DNA of 64,000 nt from Treponema_B putidum (GCF_007830595.1 NZ_VLLD01000001.1); one strand, 5' to 3'; numbered from the stretch's first letter, positions 16,454 to 26,111 are shown. Made by a program: numbers and translations. Notes: generated by a model not told the origin, from the sequence alone.

Positions 16454-18409
16454 ATGGCAAATAACACCTTATTAAGTAGAATAAAAGGCCCTGAGGATAT
16501 AAAACACCTTTCCTATAATGAACTTAAGACCCTCGCTTTAGAAATACGTAAAGAAATTCTCACTGTGGTAGGGCATAATGGAGGGCACCTTGCAAGTAAT
16601 CTGGGAGTAATTGAACTTACGCTTGCAATTCACAGGGTTTTTTCCAGTCCTTATGATTCAATAGTCTGGGATGTCGGGCATCAGTCATATACACATAAGA
16701 TGATAACAGGCAGACAATCCCGTTTTTCTACTTTGCGCCTTTGGGAAGGCCTTTCCGGCTTCCCAAAAAAAGAAGAAAGTGTCCACGATGCTTTTAATAC
16801 CGGCCATGCTTCAACCTCCATTTCAGCAGCTTTGGGAATCCTTGAAGGAAAAAGACTAAAAAAAGATACCGGAAAGGTAATAGCCGTTATAGGTGACGGT
16901 GCGATGACGGGAGGCATGGCTTTTGAAGCTCTTTCAAATGCCGGTGAACTAAAAAAAGATTTAATCGTTATAATAAACGATAATAAAATGTCCATAGGCA
17001 AAAATACGGGGGCATTTTCAGAGTATTTAAGCCGCCTTACGGTACATGAAGGCTATCAGCGTTTTAAGTACCTTTTTGATAAAACTATAAGTTCAATCCC
17101 TCTAATCGGAAACAAACTCAATTCCATAATTTGGCGCTTAAAAAGAGGTATGAAGGGTATATTCTACAAGAATAATATCTTTGTGGACTTCGGTTTTGAA
17201 TATGTCGGCCCAATAAACGGGCATAATATAAAAGAACTTGAAAAGGTTTTAAAAAACGTAAAAAAACTGGACTGTCCCGTTGTAATGCTTGTTGAAACTA
17301 TCAAAGGAAAAGGTTATCCATTCGCAGAAATAAATCCTTCCGCTTTTCATGGAATAGGACCCTTTAATATTGCCGATGGCAAGGTTGAAAAAAATGATGC
17401 AATTACCTTTACTCAGGCCTTTGGAAAATCTTTGGTAAAAGAGGCCGAAAAAGATTCCGGAATTGTTGCAATAACAGCTGCCATGGAATCGGGTACCGGC
17501 CTTTCTCTATTTCATAATAAATTTCCTGAAAGATTTTTTGATGTAGGTATTGCCGAAGCCCATGCAGTAACTTTTGCAGCAGGCCTTGCTTCAGCCGGAA
17601 TGAAACCCGTTGCGGCGATTTACAGCACTTTTTTACAACGTGCAATAGATCAGGTTATACATGACACTTCAATACAGAATTTGCCTGTAATTTTTGCTAT
17701 AGATCGTGCAGGTCCTGTTCCGGCAGACGGAGAAACCCATCAGGGACTTTTTGACATAGCCCTGCTGCGCCCTGTTCCAAATATGACAATCCTTTGTCCC
17801 GCCTCAGAAAAGGAATTGAATCTAATGCTTTCTTGGGCTCTTATTCAGGATAATCCTGTAGCAATAAGGTATCCTAAGGCTGACTGTCCGAAAGAAATCC
17901 CCGAATTTTCTCAAAGTATTGAAACGGGACGGGGAGTACTGATAAAGAATTCCGATAAGAGCCGCATTTTAATAGCCTGTACCGGCGGAATGTACAAGGA
18001 AGTTAAAGAAGCTTCTGCAATCCTTGCTCATAAAAGCCTGTTTACGGATATCTATAATGTTAGATTTGCAAAACCGGTAGACGAAAAGTATTTTTTAAAC
18101 ATTACAAAAAACTATTCATATATTCTTTTTGTTGAAGACGGTATGAAGATAGGCAGTTTAAGTTCGTATTTGGAATCCCTTGTTTTAAGGCATCAAAATA
18201 AAAAAGCCGAGCATCAAAATAAAAAAACAGCGGTGCTTGCATTTGAAGATATGTTCTTCCCGCATGGAACGCGCTCTGAAATTTTTAAGGGGGCAGGTGT
18301 ATCGGCAGAACACATAGCTCAAGCTGCAGAATTACTTTTTGCCGAGACTTATACTGTTTCGGGAACTGCCGCTTTGAATATAAATGATTTATCGCTTCGA
18401 AGAGAATGA
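16454..18409 (+). CDS. dxs: 1-deoxy-D-xylulose-5-phosphate synthase
   Basis: 651 residues. DXS condenses pyruvate and glyceraldehyde 3-phosphate with thiamine diphosphate, the first step of the MEP isoprenoid pathway. Motifs include the GHQSYTHKMITGR segment (catalytic His), the ThDP/metal motif GDGAMTGGMAFEAL with later NDN, the IAEAHAVTFAAGLA region (catalytic Glu), and the transketolase C-terminal domain. The ATG at 16454 was chosen because GGTGG lies about seven bases upstream. The longer frame from TTG at 16418 would start inside the terminator hairpin. No other MEP gene is adjacent, and the next gene is cdaA. Confidence 0.96.
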   Translation: MANNTLLSRIKGPEDIKHLSYNELKTLALEIRKEILTVVGHNGGHLASNLGVIELTLAIHRVFSSPYDSIVWDVGHQSYTHKMITGRQSRFSTLRLWEGLSGFPKKEESVHDAFNTGHASTSISAALGILEGKRLKKDTGKVIAVIGDGAMTGGMAFEALSNAGELKKDLIVIINDNKMSIGKNTGAFSEYLSRLTVHEGYQRFKYLFDKTISSIPLIGNKLNSIIWRLKRGMKGIFYKNNIFVDFGFEYVGPINGHNIKELEKVLKNVKKLDCPVVMLVETIKGKGYPFAEINPSAFHGIGPFNIADGKVEKNDAITFTQAFGKSLVKEAEKDSGIVAITAAMESGTGLSLFHNKFPERFFDVGIAEAHAVTFAAGLASAGMKPVAAIYSTFLQRAIDQVIHDTSIQNLPVIFAIDRAGPVPADGETHQGLFDIALLRPVPNMTILCPASEKELNLMLSWALIQDNPVAIRYPKADCPKEIPEFSQSIETGRGVLIKNSDKSRILIACTGGMYKEVKEASAILAHKSLFTDIYNVRFAKPVDEKYFLNITKNYSYILFVEDGMKIGSLSSYLESLVLRHQNKKAEHQNKKTAVLAFEDMFFPHGTRSEIFKGAGVSAEHIAQAAELLFAETYTVSGTAALNINDLSLRRE

Positions 18410-18447
18410 TTTACTGCTTCGCAAAAATTAAGGAGAATATGTAAAAT

Positions 18448-19272
18448 ATGGAATTAATTAGAAACATTACAGCTTTTTATTCTTCCTATCTAAGGCCTGT
18501 TCTTGATGTGCTTTTGCTTGCATTTTTGATGTATAAGGCCTATCAAATTTTATTAAAAACTCAGGCTATTCAGCTTATAAAGGGTGCAATGTCTATATTG
18601 GTGATTTATGCAGTTGCCCTGCTTTTTAATCTTAAAACCCTTTTGTGGATTTTGAATACCTTGGGGCCGGGCATTGTTATAGGTGTAGCTATCGTATTTC
18701 AACCGGAGCTTCGTAAAATATTTTTAAAGATAGGGCAGAGTAACTGGCTTAGAACCGGAAAACACTCTAACCACAGTCATATAGACTCTATCGTTACGGC
18801 TGCCGAAATCTTATCCGATAAAAGACGGGGAATGCTGGTAGTTTTTGTGCGCCGGAATAATTTAAAGGATATTATAGATACGGGAACAAAACTAAATGCC
18901 GAACTTTCATCCAGTTTACTTGTTACTATTTTCGGGCATGATACGCCGCTTCATGACGGGGCTGCTGTTGTACAAAACGGAATGGTAGTTTCGGCGGGCT
19001 GTTTCCTTCCGCTTTCGGAGCAGCAAGATATAAGAAAGAGTTTTGGAACCCGCCATAGAGCGGCAATCGGTGTTTCAGAAGAAACGGATGCAGTTGTTCT
19101 TGTCGTATCCGAAGAAACAGGGGCTTTAAGCCTTGCCTATGATTCCCGTCTTTATTACGATTTGAGCGGCGATGAAGTTGTAGCTCAGCTTGAGCAGCTT
19201 TTAGAAATAAAAAAATATTATGTTCAAGAAGAATCTTTAGATTTAACGGAGGCTTTGCAGGATGAAAATTAA
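18448..19272 (+). CDS. cdaA: diadenylate cyclase CdaA
   Basis: 274 residues. CdaA makes c-di-AMP from two ATP. Three transmembrane segments occupy about residues 15-90, then the DAC (DisA_N) domain carries DGA (residues 170-172) and RHR (residues 202-204), both required for catalysis. AAGGAGAA precedes the start. The stop overlaps the cdaR start by 11 bases, giving the widely conserved cdaA-cdaR pair. glmM, often the third gene, is replaced here by acpS. Confidence 0.95.
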   Translation: MELIRNITAFYSSYLRPVLDVLLLAFLMYKAYQILLKTQAIQLIKGAMSILVIYAVALLFNLKTLLWILNTLGPGIVIGVAIVFQPELRKIFLKIGQSNWLRTGKHSNHSHIDSIVTAAEILSDKRRGMLVVFVRRNNLKDIIDTGTKLNAELSSSLLVTIFGHDTPLHDGAAVVQNGMVVSAGCFLPLSEQQDIRKSFGTRHRAAIGVSEETDAVVLVVSEETGALSLAYDSRLYYDLSGDEVVAQLEQLLEIKKYYVQEESLDLTEALQDEN

Positions 19273-20218
19273 AAAGATATTTGACCTCGTAACTGAAAAT
19301 TGGCTTGCAAAGGTTATAAGTTTTGCCCTTGCTATAGTGCTGGTACAGCTCTACAAGGGAAGCCTTTTAGAAAAAAAGTATTTTTATGTTCCTCTTGTAA
19401 TAGAAAATTCGGGAGACCTTGTTCCGGCTGTTAATATTCCGAGGCTGGTCAAGGTTTCGGTTTGGGGAGATTCGACGGTTATAGCTCCGATTATGGAAGA
19501 GCATATTTCAGCCTATATGGACTTATCTTCAATTACAAGCCGGGGCGAATACCGTATTCCTATTCAAGCAAAATTAAAAGGTCTAGCTTCAGATGTAACT
19601 GATTTTGAAATTTCGGTTGATCCGTCTGACATAAAATTAATCCTAGAAGAAAGTTTATCTAAGAGGGTAAACGTACGCTTAAATTTAGGAGGCGAACCTG
19701 CAGAAAATTATGAGGTGTATGAAAGGGATGTAGATCCTGCAACCGTCGAAATAAAGGGGCCTCAATCTGTGGTTTCACAAATTGAAGAAATGCTGACCAA
19801 CAGTGTACAAATAGATAAGCGCAAAACAGGGTTTTCAGGCTATGTGGATGTATTTGCTTCAAATCCTCTTGTTTCCGTAGTAGGGACTTCCAGAATTGCT
19901 TATTCAATTAAGATACGCGAGATAGTAAGTATTCAAACTTATGGCGAACTTAATTTGTATTTTGATAATTTAAATAATAACCTTGAAGTGGTTTCAGATA
20001 TAGCTGCCGGTAATGTAACAGTCAGAGGTGCTAAGTCCGCAATTGCATCATGGGTTCCTCCTGAAAATGTATTGAGGGTTAATTGTTCAAATATAATTCT
20101 ACCGGGAATTTATAGTCTCCCCGTGCAGGCCGTTGTTCCAGGAAAACTTTCTCTTATAGATGCAAACCCAAAAAACATTCAGTTTGAAGTTAAACAAAAA
20201 GAAGAGCCTTCCGAATAA
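19262..20218 (+). CDS. cdaR: YbbR-domain regulator CdaR
   Basis: 318 residues. An N-terminal transmembrane segment (VISFALAIVLVQLY) is followed by an extracytoplasmic part of about three YbbR repeats (for example around EVYERDVDPATVEIKGP). CdaR binds CdaA at the membrane and controls c-di-AMP synthesis in Firmicutes; the same role is inferred here. The start overlaps the cdaA end and the stop overlaps the acpS start codon, so the three genes are translationally coupled. Confidence 0.9.
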   Translation: MKIKKIFDLVTENWLAKVISFALAIVLVQLYKGSLLEKKYFYVPLVIENSGDLVPAVNIPRLVKVSVWGDSTVIAPIMEEHISAYMDLSSITSRGEYRIPIQAKLKGLASDVTDFEISVDPSDIKLILEESLSKRVNVRLNLGGEPAENYEVYERDVDPATVEIKGPQSVVSQIEEMLTNSVQIDKRKTGFSGYVDVFASNPLVSVVGTSRIAYSIKIREIVSIQTYGELNLYFDNLNNNLEVVSDIAAGNVTVRGAKSAIASWVPPENVLRVNCSNIILPGIYSLPVQAVVPGKLSLIDANPKNIQFEVKQKEEPSE

Positions 20219-20595
20219 TGATACTCGGCCTTGGTATAGACATAGTTGAAGTTTCCCGCATTGAAAAATGGCTGAATGATGAAAAGCTCCTTCAAAGGTT
20301 TTTTAATAAAGAAGAAATTGAGTATGTGCTTTCTAAGGAGAATGGAGCAGCACGTTCCTTAGCTGTCCGCTTTGCAGCAAAGGAAGCCTTTGGAAAGGCT
20401 CTCGGAACGGGCTTATCAGGTATAGAGCTTAAAGATATAGTTGTTGTAAACGATAAAACGGGGAGGCCTTTTTTAAAACTTTCCGGTACTGCCCTTCAAG
20501 CCTTAAATAAAAAAGGCGGGAAAGCTGTTCATATTTCATTAAGTCATGAAAAAGCTACCGCCGCCGCCGTTGTTGTAATAGAAGGCTTGTTTTAA
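20218..20595 (+). CDS. acpS: holo-[acyl-carrier-protein] synthase
   Basis: 125 residues, the normal size of AcpS, which moves 4'-phosphopantetheine from CoA to acyl carrier protein. The motifs GLGIDIVEVSRIE (Asp for Mg2+) and RFAAKEAFGKALGTG (Glu) are intact. The ATG overlaps the TAA stop of cdaR (TAATG), which fixes the start. It is the last gene of the cdaA-cdaR-acpS operon. Confidence 0.95.
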   Translation: MILGLGIDIVEVSRIEKWLNDEKLLQRFFNKEEIEYVLSKENGAARSLAVRFAAKEAFGKALGTGLSGIELKDIVVVNDKTGRPFLKLSGTALQALNKKGGKAVHISLSHEKATAAAVVVIEGLF

Positions 20596-20683
20596 GGGTG
20601 CAAATGCTTATAATTGCCGTGTTGACATGATTTTAATATATGAATAAAATATTCGGGTTATAATTTTAATTTGGAGAAAAAGT

Positions 20684-21979
20684 ATGAGCTTAGATAAATC
20701 AAAGCATGAAAAGTATGTTCAAATTCTAAGAGAAGAATTGGTTCCGGCCCTTGGATGTACGGAGCCTATTGCTATTGCTTACACGGCTGCCAATTTACGA
20801 AAAATCATGGGAGGCGTTCCCGATGAAATCTTAATCGAGAGCAGCGGTAATATTATTAAAAATGCAAAGTCGGTTATTGTACCGAATACCGGCGGAATGA
20901 AGGGAATGGAAGCCTCCGCCTGGATAGGTCTTATCGGAGGAAATGCCGATAAGGGTTTGGAGGTACTAGCCGATGTTACCGATGAGCATGTAAAACAGGC
21001 TCATAAATATTTAGCTAAGGGCTGCACCAAACTTAAGCTAATGGATACACCTGCAAGTCTTCATATAAGGATTACGGGCAAACTAAACGGAGATACCGGA
21101 GTCGCCGAGCTCATTCACCAGCATACGAATATCGTACTTCTAAAAAAGAATGACGAAATTATCTTTGAAAAGCCTTTTAGCTTGGAGTCTGCCGCAGGTG
21201 CTTTAACCGATAGAACTTGTTTAAACGTAAAAGATATTTTGGAATTTGCAGACACGGTTCCGGTTGATGAAGTTTCTCCCATCATTATGAGACAGGTTGA
21301 ATATAATATGAGAGTTTCAGAGGACGGCTTAAAAACTTCCTACGGAATTGAAACGGGAAAAAATATTTTAAAATATAACCAGAGGAAGGGCGATAATTTT
21401 TCGGTTAAGGTTCAAGCGGAAGGTGAAGTCGCAGCAGCCTCCGATGCCCGTATGTGCGGCTGTTCTTATCCGGTTATTACCAATTCGGGAAGCGGTAATC
21501 AGGGCTTAGCCGTTTCCGTACCTGTAGTTGTATATGCCCGTGAAAATAAGTTAAGCGAAGAAAAACTAATCCGCTGTTTGATTGTAAGCAATCTTTTAGC
21601 CATTCACCAAAAAACCGGAATAGGCAGACTTTCTGCTTATTGCGGTGCGGTAACTGCCGGAGCTGCTTGCGCTGCTGCAATTACCTATATGAAGGGCGGC
21701 TCTTATGAACAGATTTGCGGAACAATAGTCAATACTCTGGGTACCGTATCGGGAATCCTTTGTGACGGAGCCAAGCAGTCATGTGCCGCTAAAATAGCTT
21801 CTGCCTTGGACTCGGCTCTTTTTTCTCACGAGCTTGCTATGGACGGAAACTTCTTTGCAGGCGGTGACGGCATAGTCAAGGACGATATCGAAAAAACCAT
21901 AGCCGGCATCGGCGTTGTTGCAGCCCAAGGTATGCGCAAAACCGACGAAGTTGTATTACAGGTTATGCTTAAAGACTAA
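20684..21979 (+). CDS. L-cysteine desulfidase / L-serine dehydratase-like (UPF0597) protein
   Basis: 431 residues, full length for the UPF0597 (CyuA/CdsB) family. These [4Fe-4S] enzymes release sulfide, ammonia and pyruvate from cysteine. Cys25 (ALGCTEPIA) is the invariant N-terminal ligand, and further conserved Cys lie in ARMCGCSYP, YCGAVTAGAACAA and GILCDGAKQSC. NSGSGNQGLAVSVP is the family signature. Serine or D-cysteine could also be a substrate. It lies after acpS with its own GGAG ribosome binding site. Its end overlaps the convergent pbpC end by four bases. Confidence 0.87.
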   Translation: MSLDKSKHEKYVQILREELVPALGCTEPIAIAYTAANLRKIMGGVPDEILIESSGNIIKNAKSVIVPNTGGMKGMEASAWIGLIGGNADKGLEVLADVTDEHVKQAHKYLAKGCTKLKLMDTPASLHIRITGKLNGDTGVAELIHQHTNIVLLKKNDEIIFEKPFSLESAAGALTDRTCLNVKDILEFADTVPVDEVSPIIMRQVEYNMRVSEDGLKTSYGIETGKNILKYNQRKGDNFSVKVQAEGEVAAASDARMCGCSYPVITNSGSGNQGLAVSVPVVVYARENKLSEEKLIRCLIVSNLLAIHQKTGIGRLSAYCGAVTAGAACAAAITYMKGGSYEQICGTIVNTLGTVSGILCDGAKQSCAAKIASALDSALFSHELAMDGNFFAGGDGIVKDDIEKTIAGIGVVAAQGMRKTDEVVLQVMLKD

Positions 21980-24333
21980 TTTTCATTTAGAACATAAAAA
22001 ATTCTTTTGCGGGTATTTCCCCTGTTGTCCGTAAGGGTCAGCTCATGTCGGCCCTTAAGGGTACCTCTTCGACCAGACTTTAGAGGCTGAATTTTCATTT
22101 GGTGATAGGATTTTGTGCTTCCTAAATATTCTCCGTCCAAATCCCAGTAGATTACAGCTTCGGGGTTTTTATGGGCGGCTTCTGCGACCAATGCCCCAAA
22201 AGAGCCGTCAAGTTCCGTGGGAATATAAACTGATGTTCCGTCTTCGGGAAATAGAATTTCAAACTCGCCTGCATTTGATGCCGTACTTTCGGGAAGCCAC
22301 TGGGGGAGGGATTTATATTCCGGATGCCCCTGCTTATAAAAATATTCTGCAGCTGCCGGAAGGACGAACCTATTTTCTATTTTAGGTAATTCGTTTATAT
22401 CGTTTGCCTTAACTTGAAACTTGCCGTCAGGACTTAAAGATACCTTTTTACAATAAGGGCAGGTGCTTTGGGTATGAGCGTGTATAGGCTTTAAAACAGC
22501 CTTTGTGTTTTTACAAAATTCTCCTGCGGGGTAACCCGAGTCTGCACAAGTTTTTATAAATTCAAAATCTTTTAATTCTTTTTCGGGCCAGTCCGATTTT
22601 GGCAAGATATTAAAAATTTCAAATAGGATTGGAGCGGCCAGTTTTGTGCTTGTAATCTCAGGCCTTCCTTCTCCCGAAGCATTGCCGCACCAAACGCCTA
22701 CGGAATATTTAGGCGTAATTCCTATAGTCCAAGCATCCTTGTTCCCGTAACTGGTTCCTGTCTTCCATGCAATTTTTTGATTTTGTGCATAGAGCTGCCA
22801 GATAGCTTCTTCTTCCGGCCTGTTCCCTTCGGTAAGCACATCCATTGTTATTCTGCAGGCTCCCGAAGAAAAAGGAAATTTTTCGTCAAGTTTGTTTTGA
22901 GCTCTCAGCATCATCTTTCGATAAGTGTTTGTAATTTCGTATAGGCTTATTTCTCCTCCTCCTAAAATCAGAGGAAGTCCGTATTCGTCGGCCGAACGGT
23001 TAAATGTGGTAAAGCCTGATCTTTTTAAGATATCCAAAAAGGCCGGTATTGTAAATTCACGCAGGGCTCTTATAAACGGAATGTTTAAAGAATAAGAAAG
23101 AGCCTTGCGGGCAGGAACAGCTCCAGAGTATGTGTAGTTACTGTTTTGAGGTGTGTAGCCTGCAATCTTTGTCGGAATATCTATGAGGAGTTGGTCCGGT
23201 AAAATCATTCCCGCATCCAGCATTGCCGCAAACAAAAAGGGTTTTAACAAGCTCCCCGAACTCCGCCTTGCATAAATCATATCGACATGTTCGTTTTTTG
23301 CATCGGCATTGTTAAGCCCTGTGTTTCCTATATAGGCTAGAGTTTTTCCCGTTTCGGTGTCTAAAACTAAAACGGCTGTATTATAAACACCGCTTGAAAG
23401 ATTTCTTTTAAAATGATGATCTGCAATTTCAAAAATTATTTCCTGTAAAGAATAATCCAAACTGCTTATATTTTTTTGATCGGTACTTTTTGTTTTTAAA
23501 AACTCAAGGTAGTGATAAGCCTTTTGCGGAAGAGCTTTAGGTTTATCGGGAACAGGTTCTGCGACGGAAAGACTGTAGGTTTCCTTATCGATTTTTTTTT
23601 GTAAAAAAAGATTGTACAAGAGCCTGTCCCTCTTTTCTTTTAAAATTTCGGATTCTTTTCCCGGGCGAACCAAAGAGGGCTGATTGGGAAGGACTGCAAG
23701 GCAGGCGGCTTCCGCCCATGTTAAATCTTCAGGCCCCCTTCCGAAATACCTCCATGAGGCGGCTTCAAGGCCTACAACATTTCCGCCGTATGGTGCATGG
23801 GATGAGTAAAGATTAAGAATATCTTCTTTTGAATAGGAAAGCTCCAAAAAAAGAGATAAAAAACTTTCCCTAAGTTTTTGCTTAAAGTTTCTTACCGGTT
23901 TTTTTTCTGAAAGACGGTCTGAAAGACGGTCTGAAAGACGGTCTGAAAGACGGTCTGAGAGACGGGAGGTTTGCATTGTAATTGTAGAAGCTCCCGAAAT
24001 TATTTTTCCTTTTAGAACATTTTCAACTGCTGCCCTAAAAACCGAAAGAGGGTCTATCCCAAAATGAAAATAAAAATTTTTATCTTCATAGGTAAGTAGA
24101 GCTTCCCTGTATTTTTCAGGCAGCTTTGAGCTTTGAGGAAATCTCCACTGCCCGTCACTTGCAGCCGATGCACCTAAAAGTTTTCCGTCGGAGCTGTAAA
24201 GAGTAAAAGAATAATCAACTTTAAAATTCGGTGTAAAAAAAAGTATTAAAAATAAAACTATCAGGCCGGAAGTAAAGGCCGGAATCAGGGCCTTAAAAAT
24301 TTTTTTTATCGGCAGTTCTTTTGGAAAATTCAT
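21976..24333 (-). CDS. pbpC: penicillin-binding protein 1C
   Basis: 785 residues. PBP1C is a bifunctional peptidoglycan glycosyltransferase and transpeptidase-like protein. A single N-terminal membrane segment precedes the GT51 domain (catalytic Glu in LLTYEDKNFYFHFGID; GASTITMQTSRL). The transpeptidase domain has S-x-x-K in SSGSLLKP, S-x-N in YSLN and KTGT in WKTGTSYG, and the C-terminal BiPBP_C domain follows. A 12-base repeat adds about 20 residues (RLSD units) inside the GT51 domain. The ATG at 24333 has GGAG eight bases upstream; 16 extra codons are open further up but have no ribosome binding site. No alpha-2-macroglobulin partner (yfhM type) is adjacent. Confidence 0.92.
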   Translation of the reverse strand: MNFPKELPIKKIFKALIPAFTSGLIVLFLILFFTPNFKVDYSFTLYSSDGKLLGASAASDGQWRFPQSSKLPEKYREALLTYEDKNFYFHFGIDPLSVFRAAVENVLKGKIISGASTITMQTSRLSDRLSDRLSDRLSDRLSEKKPVRNFKQKLRESFLSLFLELSYSKEDILNLYSSHAPYGGNVVGLEAASWRYFGRGPEDLTWAEAACLAVLPNQPSLVRPGKESEILKEKRDRLLYNLFLQKKIDKETYSLSVAEPVPDKPKALPQKAYHYLEFLKTKSTDQKNISSLDYSLQEIIFEIADHHFKRNLSSGVYNTAVLVLDTETGKTLAYIGNTGLNNADAKNEHVDMIYARRSSGSLLKPFLFAAMLDAGMILPDQLLIDIPTKIAGYTPQNSNYTYSGAVPARKALSYSLNIPFIRALREFTIPAFLDILKRSGFTTFNRSADEYGLPLILGGGEISLYEITNTYRKMMLRAQNKLDEKFPFSSGACRITMDVLTEGNRPEEEAIWQLYAQNQKIAWKTGTSYGNKDAWTIGITPKYSVGVWCGNASGEGRPEITSTKLAAPILFEIFNILPKSDWPEKELKDFEFIKTCADSGYPAGEFCKNTKAVLKPIHAHTQSTCPYCKKVSLSPDGKFQVKANDINELPKIENRFVLPAAAEYFYKQGHPEYKSLPQWLPESTASNAGEFEILFPEDGTSVYIPTELDGSFGALVAEAAHKNPEAVIYWDLDGEYLGSTKSYHQMKIQPLKSGRRGTLKGRHELTLTDNRGNTRKRIFYVLNEN
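23906..23965 (-). repeat. 12-bp tandem repeat, five units, in pbpC
   Basis: The unit TCTGAAAGACGG (plus strand) occurs four times exactly and once with one change. It encodes RLSD repeats in frame. The unit length is a multiple of three, so copy-number change would keep the reading frame. Confidence 0.9.
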
Positions 24334-24501
24334 TTTTAAGTCTCCGCGGGAGATTATAGCATAAGGAAAGGTTGAGGACAAGCATAACAGCGTTTTAACG
24401 TGAGGAAATTTGTATACTTGACTATTTTTTTCATTTTCGATATAATTAACCTTAAAATTTTATTATATCGCACACTTAGGAAATGTGCAGAAGGAGAATC
24501 G

Positions 24502-25029
24502 TTGGCTGAAGTAAAAGGTTTGCGGGTAAATGATCAAATCCGCGTAAGAGAGGTTAGGTTAATCGGGGTTAATGGAGAACAAGCAGGTATTGTTCCCACT
24601 ATTGAGGCTGTAAAAATGGCCGCAGAAGCCGGGCTTGACCTTGTTGAAGTTGCACCTACCGCGAAGCCTCCGGTTTGCAAAATAATAGATTACGGTAAGT
24701 ATAGATTTCAAATGGAGAAAAAGCTCCGTGACTCCAAGAAAAATCAAAAGCAGCAGATGATGAGAGAAATCAGAATGCAGCCTAAGATACACGACCATGA
24801 TCTTGAGTTTAAATCTGCACATATTAAAAAATTTCTTGAGGGCGGCGATAAAGTAAAAGTAACCGTGCGTTTTTGGGGACGCGAACTTGCTCATACTGAG
24901 CTCGGTTATGAAGTTTTAAACAAGGTTTTGGAAAAACTGGGGGGTGAAGAAGCCTGTACCCTCGAGAAAAAACCTGCTATGGAAGGACGGACGATGTCTA
25001 TGACATTGAGTCCCAAACAAAAGAAATAA
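24502..25029 (+). CDS. infC: translation initiation factor IF-3
   Basis: 175 residues from a TTG start with AGGAG five bases upstream (24492-24496). The longer open frame from 24400 has no ribosome binding site. IF-3 proofreads the start codon on the 30S subunit, and a rare start codon is typical because it allows autoregulation. Both domains are present: N-terminal GLRVNDQIRVREVRLIG and C-terminal DLEFKSAHIKKFLEGGDKVKVT. It heads infC-rpmI-rplT, the standard arrangement. Confidence 0.96.
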   Translation: MAEVKGLRVNDQIRVREVRLIGVNGEQAGIVPTIEAVKMAAEAGLDLVEVAPTAKPPVCKIIDYGKYRFQMEKKLRDSKKNQKQQMMREIRMQPKIHDHDLEFKSAHIKKFLEGGDKVKVTVRFWGRELAHTELGYEVLNKVLEKLGGEEACTLEKKPAMEGRTMSMTLSPKQKK

Positions 25030-25054
25030 GCTTATAATAAATTTGGAGGTACTT

Positions 25055-25255
25055 ATGCCTAAGATGAAGAGCAAAAGGGCTGCTAAAAAAAGATTTTCTC
25101 TTACTGCAAACGGTAAGGTAAAATACAAGCAGATGAACAAGGGTCATATTATGACTAAAAAATCTCAAAAACGGGTACGCCGTCTTAAGAAATCGGCCAT
25201 TCTTTCAGAGGCTGACAGTATAAAAATGAGAAAGCAGTTATTGCCCTATGGTTAA
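25055..25255 (+). CDS. rpmI: 50S ribosomal protein bL35
   Basis: 66 residues beginning MPKMKSKRAAKKRF, a classic L35 start. The ATG at 25055 has TTGGAGG four bases upstream; the TTG at 25043 was rejected because it would overlap that site. It is a basic protein of the large subunit, located between infC and rplT. Confidence 0.97.
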   Translation: MPKMKSKRAAKKRFSLTANGKVKYKQMNKGHIMTKKSQKRVRRLKKSAILSEADSIKMRKQLLPYG

Positions 25256-25285
25256 TTTATTTGAAATAGAAGTCAGGAGTTTATA

Positions 25286-25645
25286 ATGTCAAGATCAACA
25301 AGCAGTGATAGAAGAATTACAAGAAGAAAAGCTATATTAAAGCAAGCCAAGGGCTTTAGAGGCCGACGGGGTACTAACTTTAAGGCAGCCCGGGATGCCG
25401 TACGGAAGGCCCTTCTCCACAGCTATGTAGGAAGAAAAGATAAAAAAAGCGATATGAGGCAGATATGGATTACCCGTATCAATGCAGCCGTTAGAGCTGA
25501 GGGTATTACCTATTCACGCTTTATTGCCGGAATGAACAAGGCCGGAATCCAATTAAACAGAAAGGCCCTTTCAAACATGGCTATCGAAGACCCTACCGCT
25601 TTTAAGGCTGTTGTGGAAGCTTCAAAAAAAGCTTTAGGAGTCTAA
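25286..25645 (+). CDS. rplT: 50S ribosomal protein bL20
   Basis: 119 residues, standard length. It binds 23S rRNA early in assembly and in many bacteria represses the operon. Motifs include RRKAILKQAKGFRGRRGTN and WITRINAAVRAEGITYSRFI. It is 31 bases after rpmI and one base before the next gene. Confidence 0.97.
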   Translation: MSRSTSSDRRITRRKAILKQAKGFRGRRGTNFKAARDAVRKALLHSYVGRKDKKSDMRQIWITRINAAVRAEGITYSRFIAGMNKAGIQLNRKALSNMAIEDPTAFKAVVEASKKALGV

Positions 25646-25646
25646 T

Positions 25647-26105
25647 ATGCTCAATCTCGATCAGGTAAGGCTCCTTGAAAACAAGGTAGAAAGGGCTGTA
25701 CAGATGATAAAAAGCCTTCATACCGAAAAAGATGCTCTAAAAAAGGAAATTGAAGTTAGAGATAAACGTATTTCCGAATTGGAGAAACTTATAGTAACTT
25801 TTAAGGATGATCAATCCAAGATCGAGGAAGGAATCATCAACGCACTTAATCAATTAAGTGCGTTTGAGGATGCCTCTTATGTAAAAAAACATGAAATGAG
25901 GCCTGCGGCCTCGGAATTTGAAACCTCTGCCCCTGTTTCTGTCGGCTCCGGATCAGAGACTTTTTCTGCACCGATTCCTAAAAAAGAACAAACAGCACAA
26001 GAAAGCGGCTTAACGGAAGAACCTGTTTCCGATAATCTTCAAAAAGACCTTGATGATGTACTGGGACAATCCTCCGATACAAGTAAACAGATGGATATAT
26101 TTTAG
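25647..26105 (+). CDS. coiled-coil protein, possibly ZapB-like
   Basis: 152 residues. Residues about 5-60 form a heptad coiled coil (VRLLENKVERAVQMIKSL to ISELEKLIVTF), and the rest is an acidic Ser/Pro/Glu-rich low-complexity tail. It lies between rplT and zapA with almost no spacing. ZapB-type coiled coils bridge ZapA to other division proteins, so a division role is plausible, but the sequence alone does not prove it. Confidence 0.65.
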   Translation: MLNLDQVRLLENKVERAVQMIKSLHTEKDALKKEIEVRDKRISELEKLIVTFKDDQSKIEEGIINALNQLSAFEDASYVKKHEMRPAASEFETSAPVSVGSGSETFSAPIPKKEQTAQESGLTEEPVSDNLQKDLDDVLGQSSDTSKQMDIF

Positions 26106-26111
26106 GTAAAA

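Noticed and set aside
24400..24501. infC extended to ATG at 24400
   Set aside because: The extra residues are hydrophobic and unlike IF-3, and the TTG at 24502 has AGGAG at the right distance.
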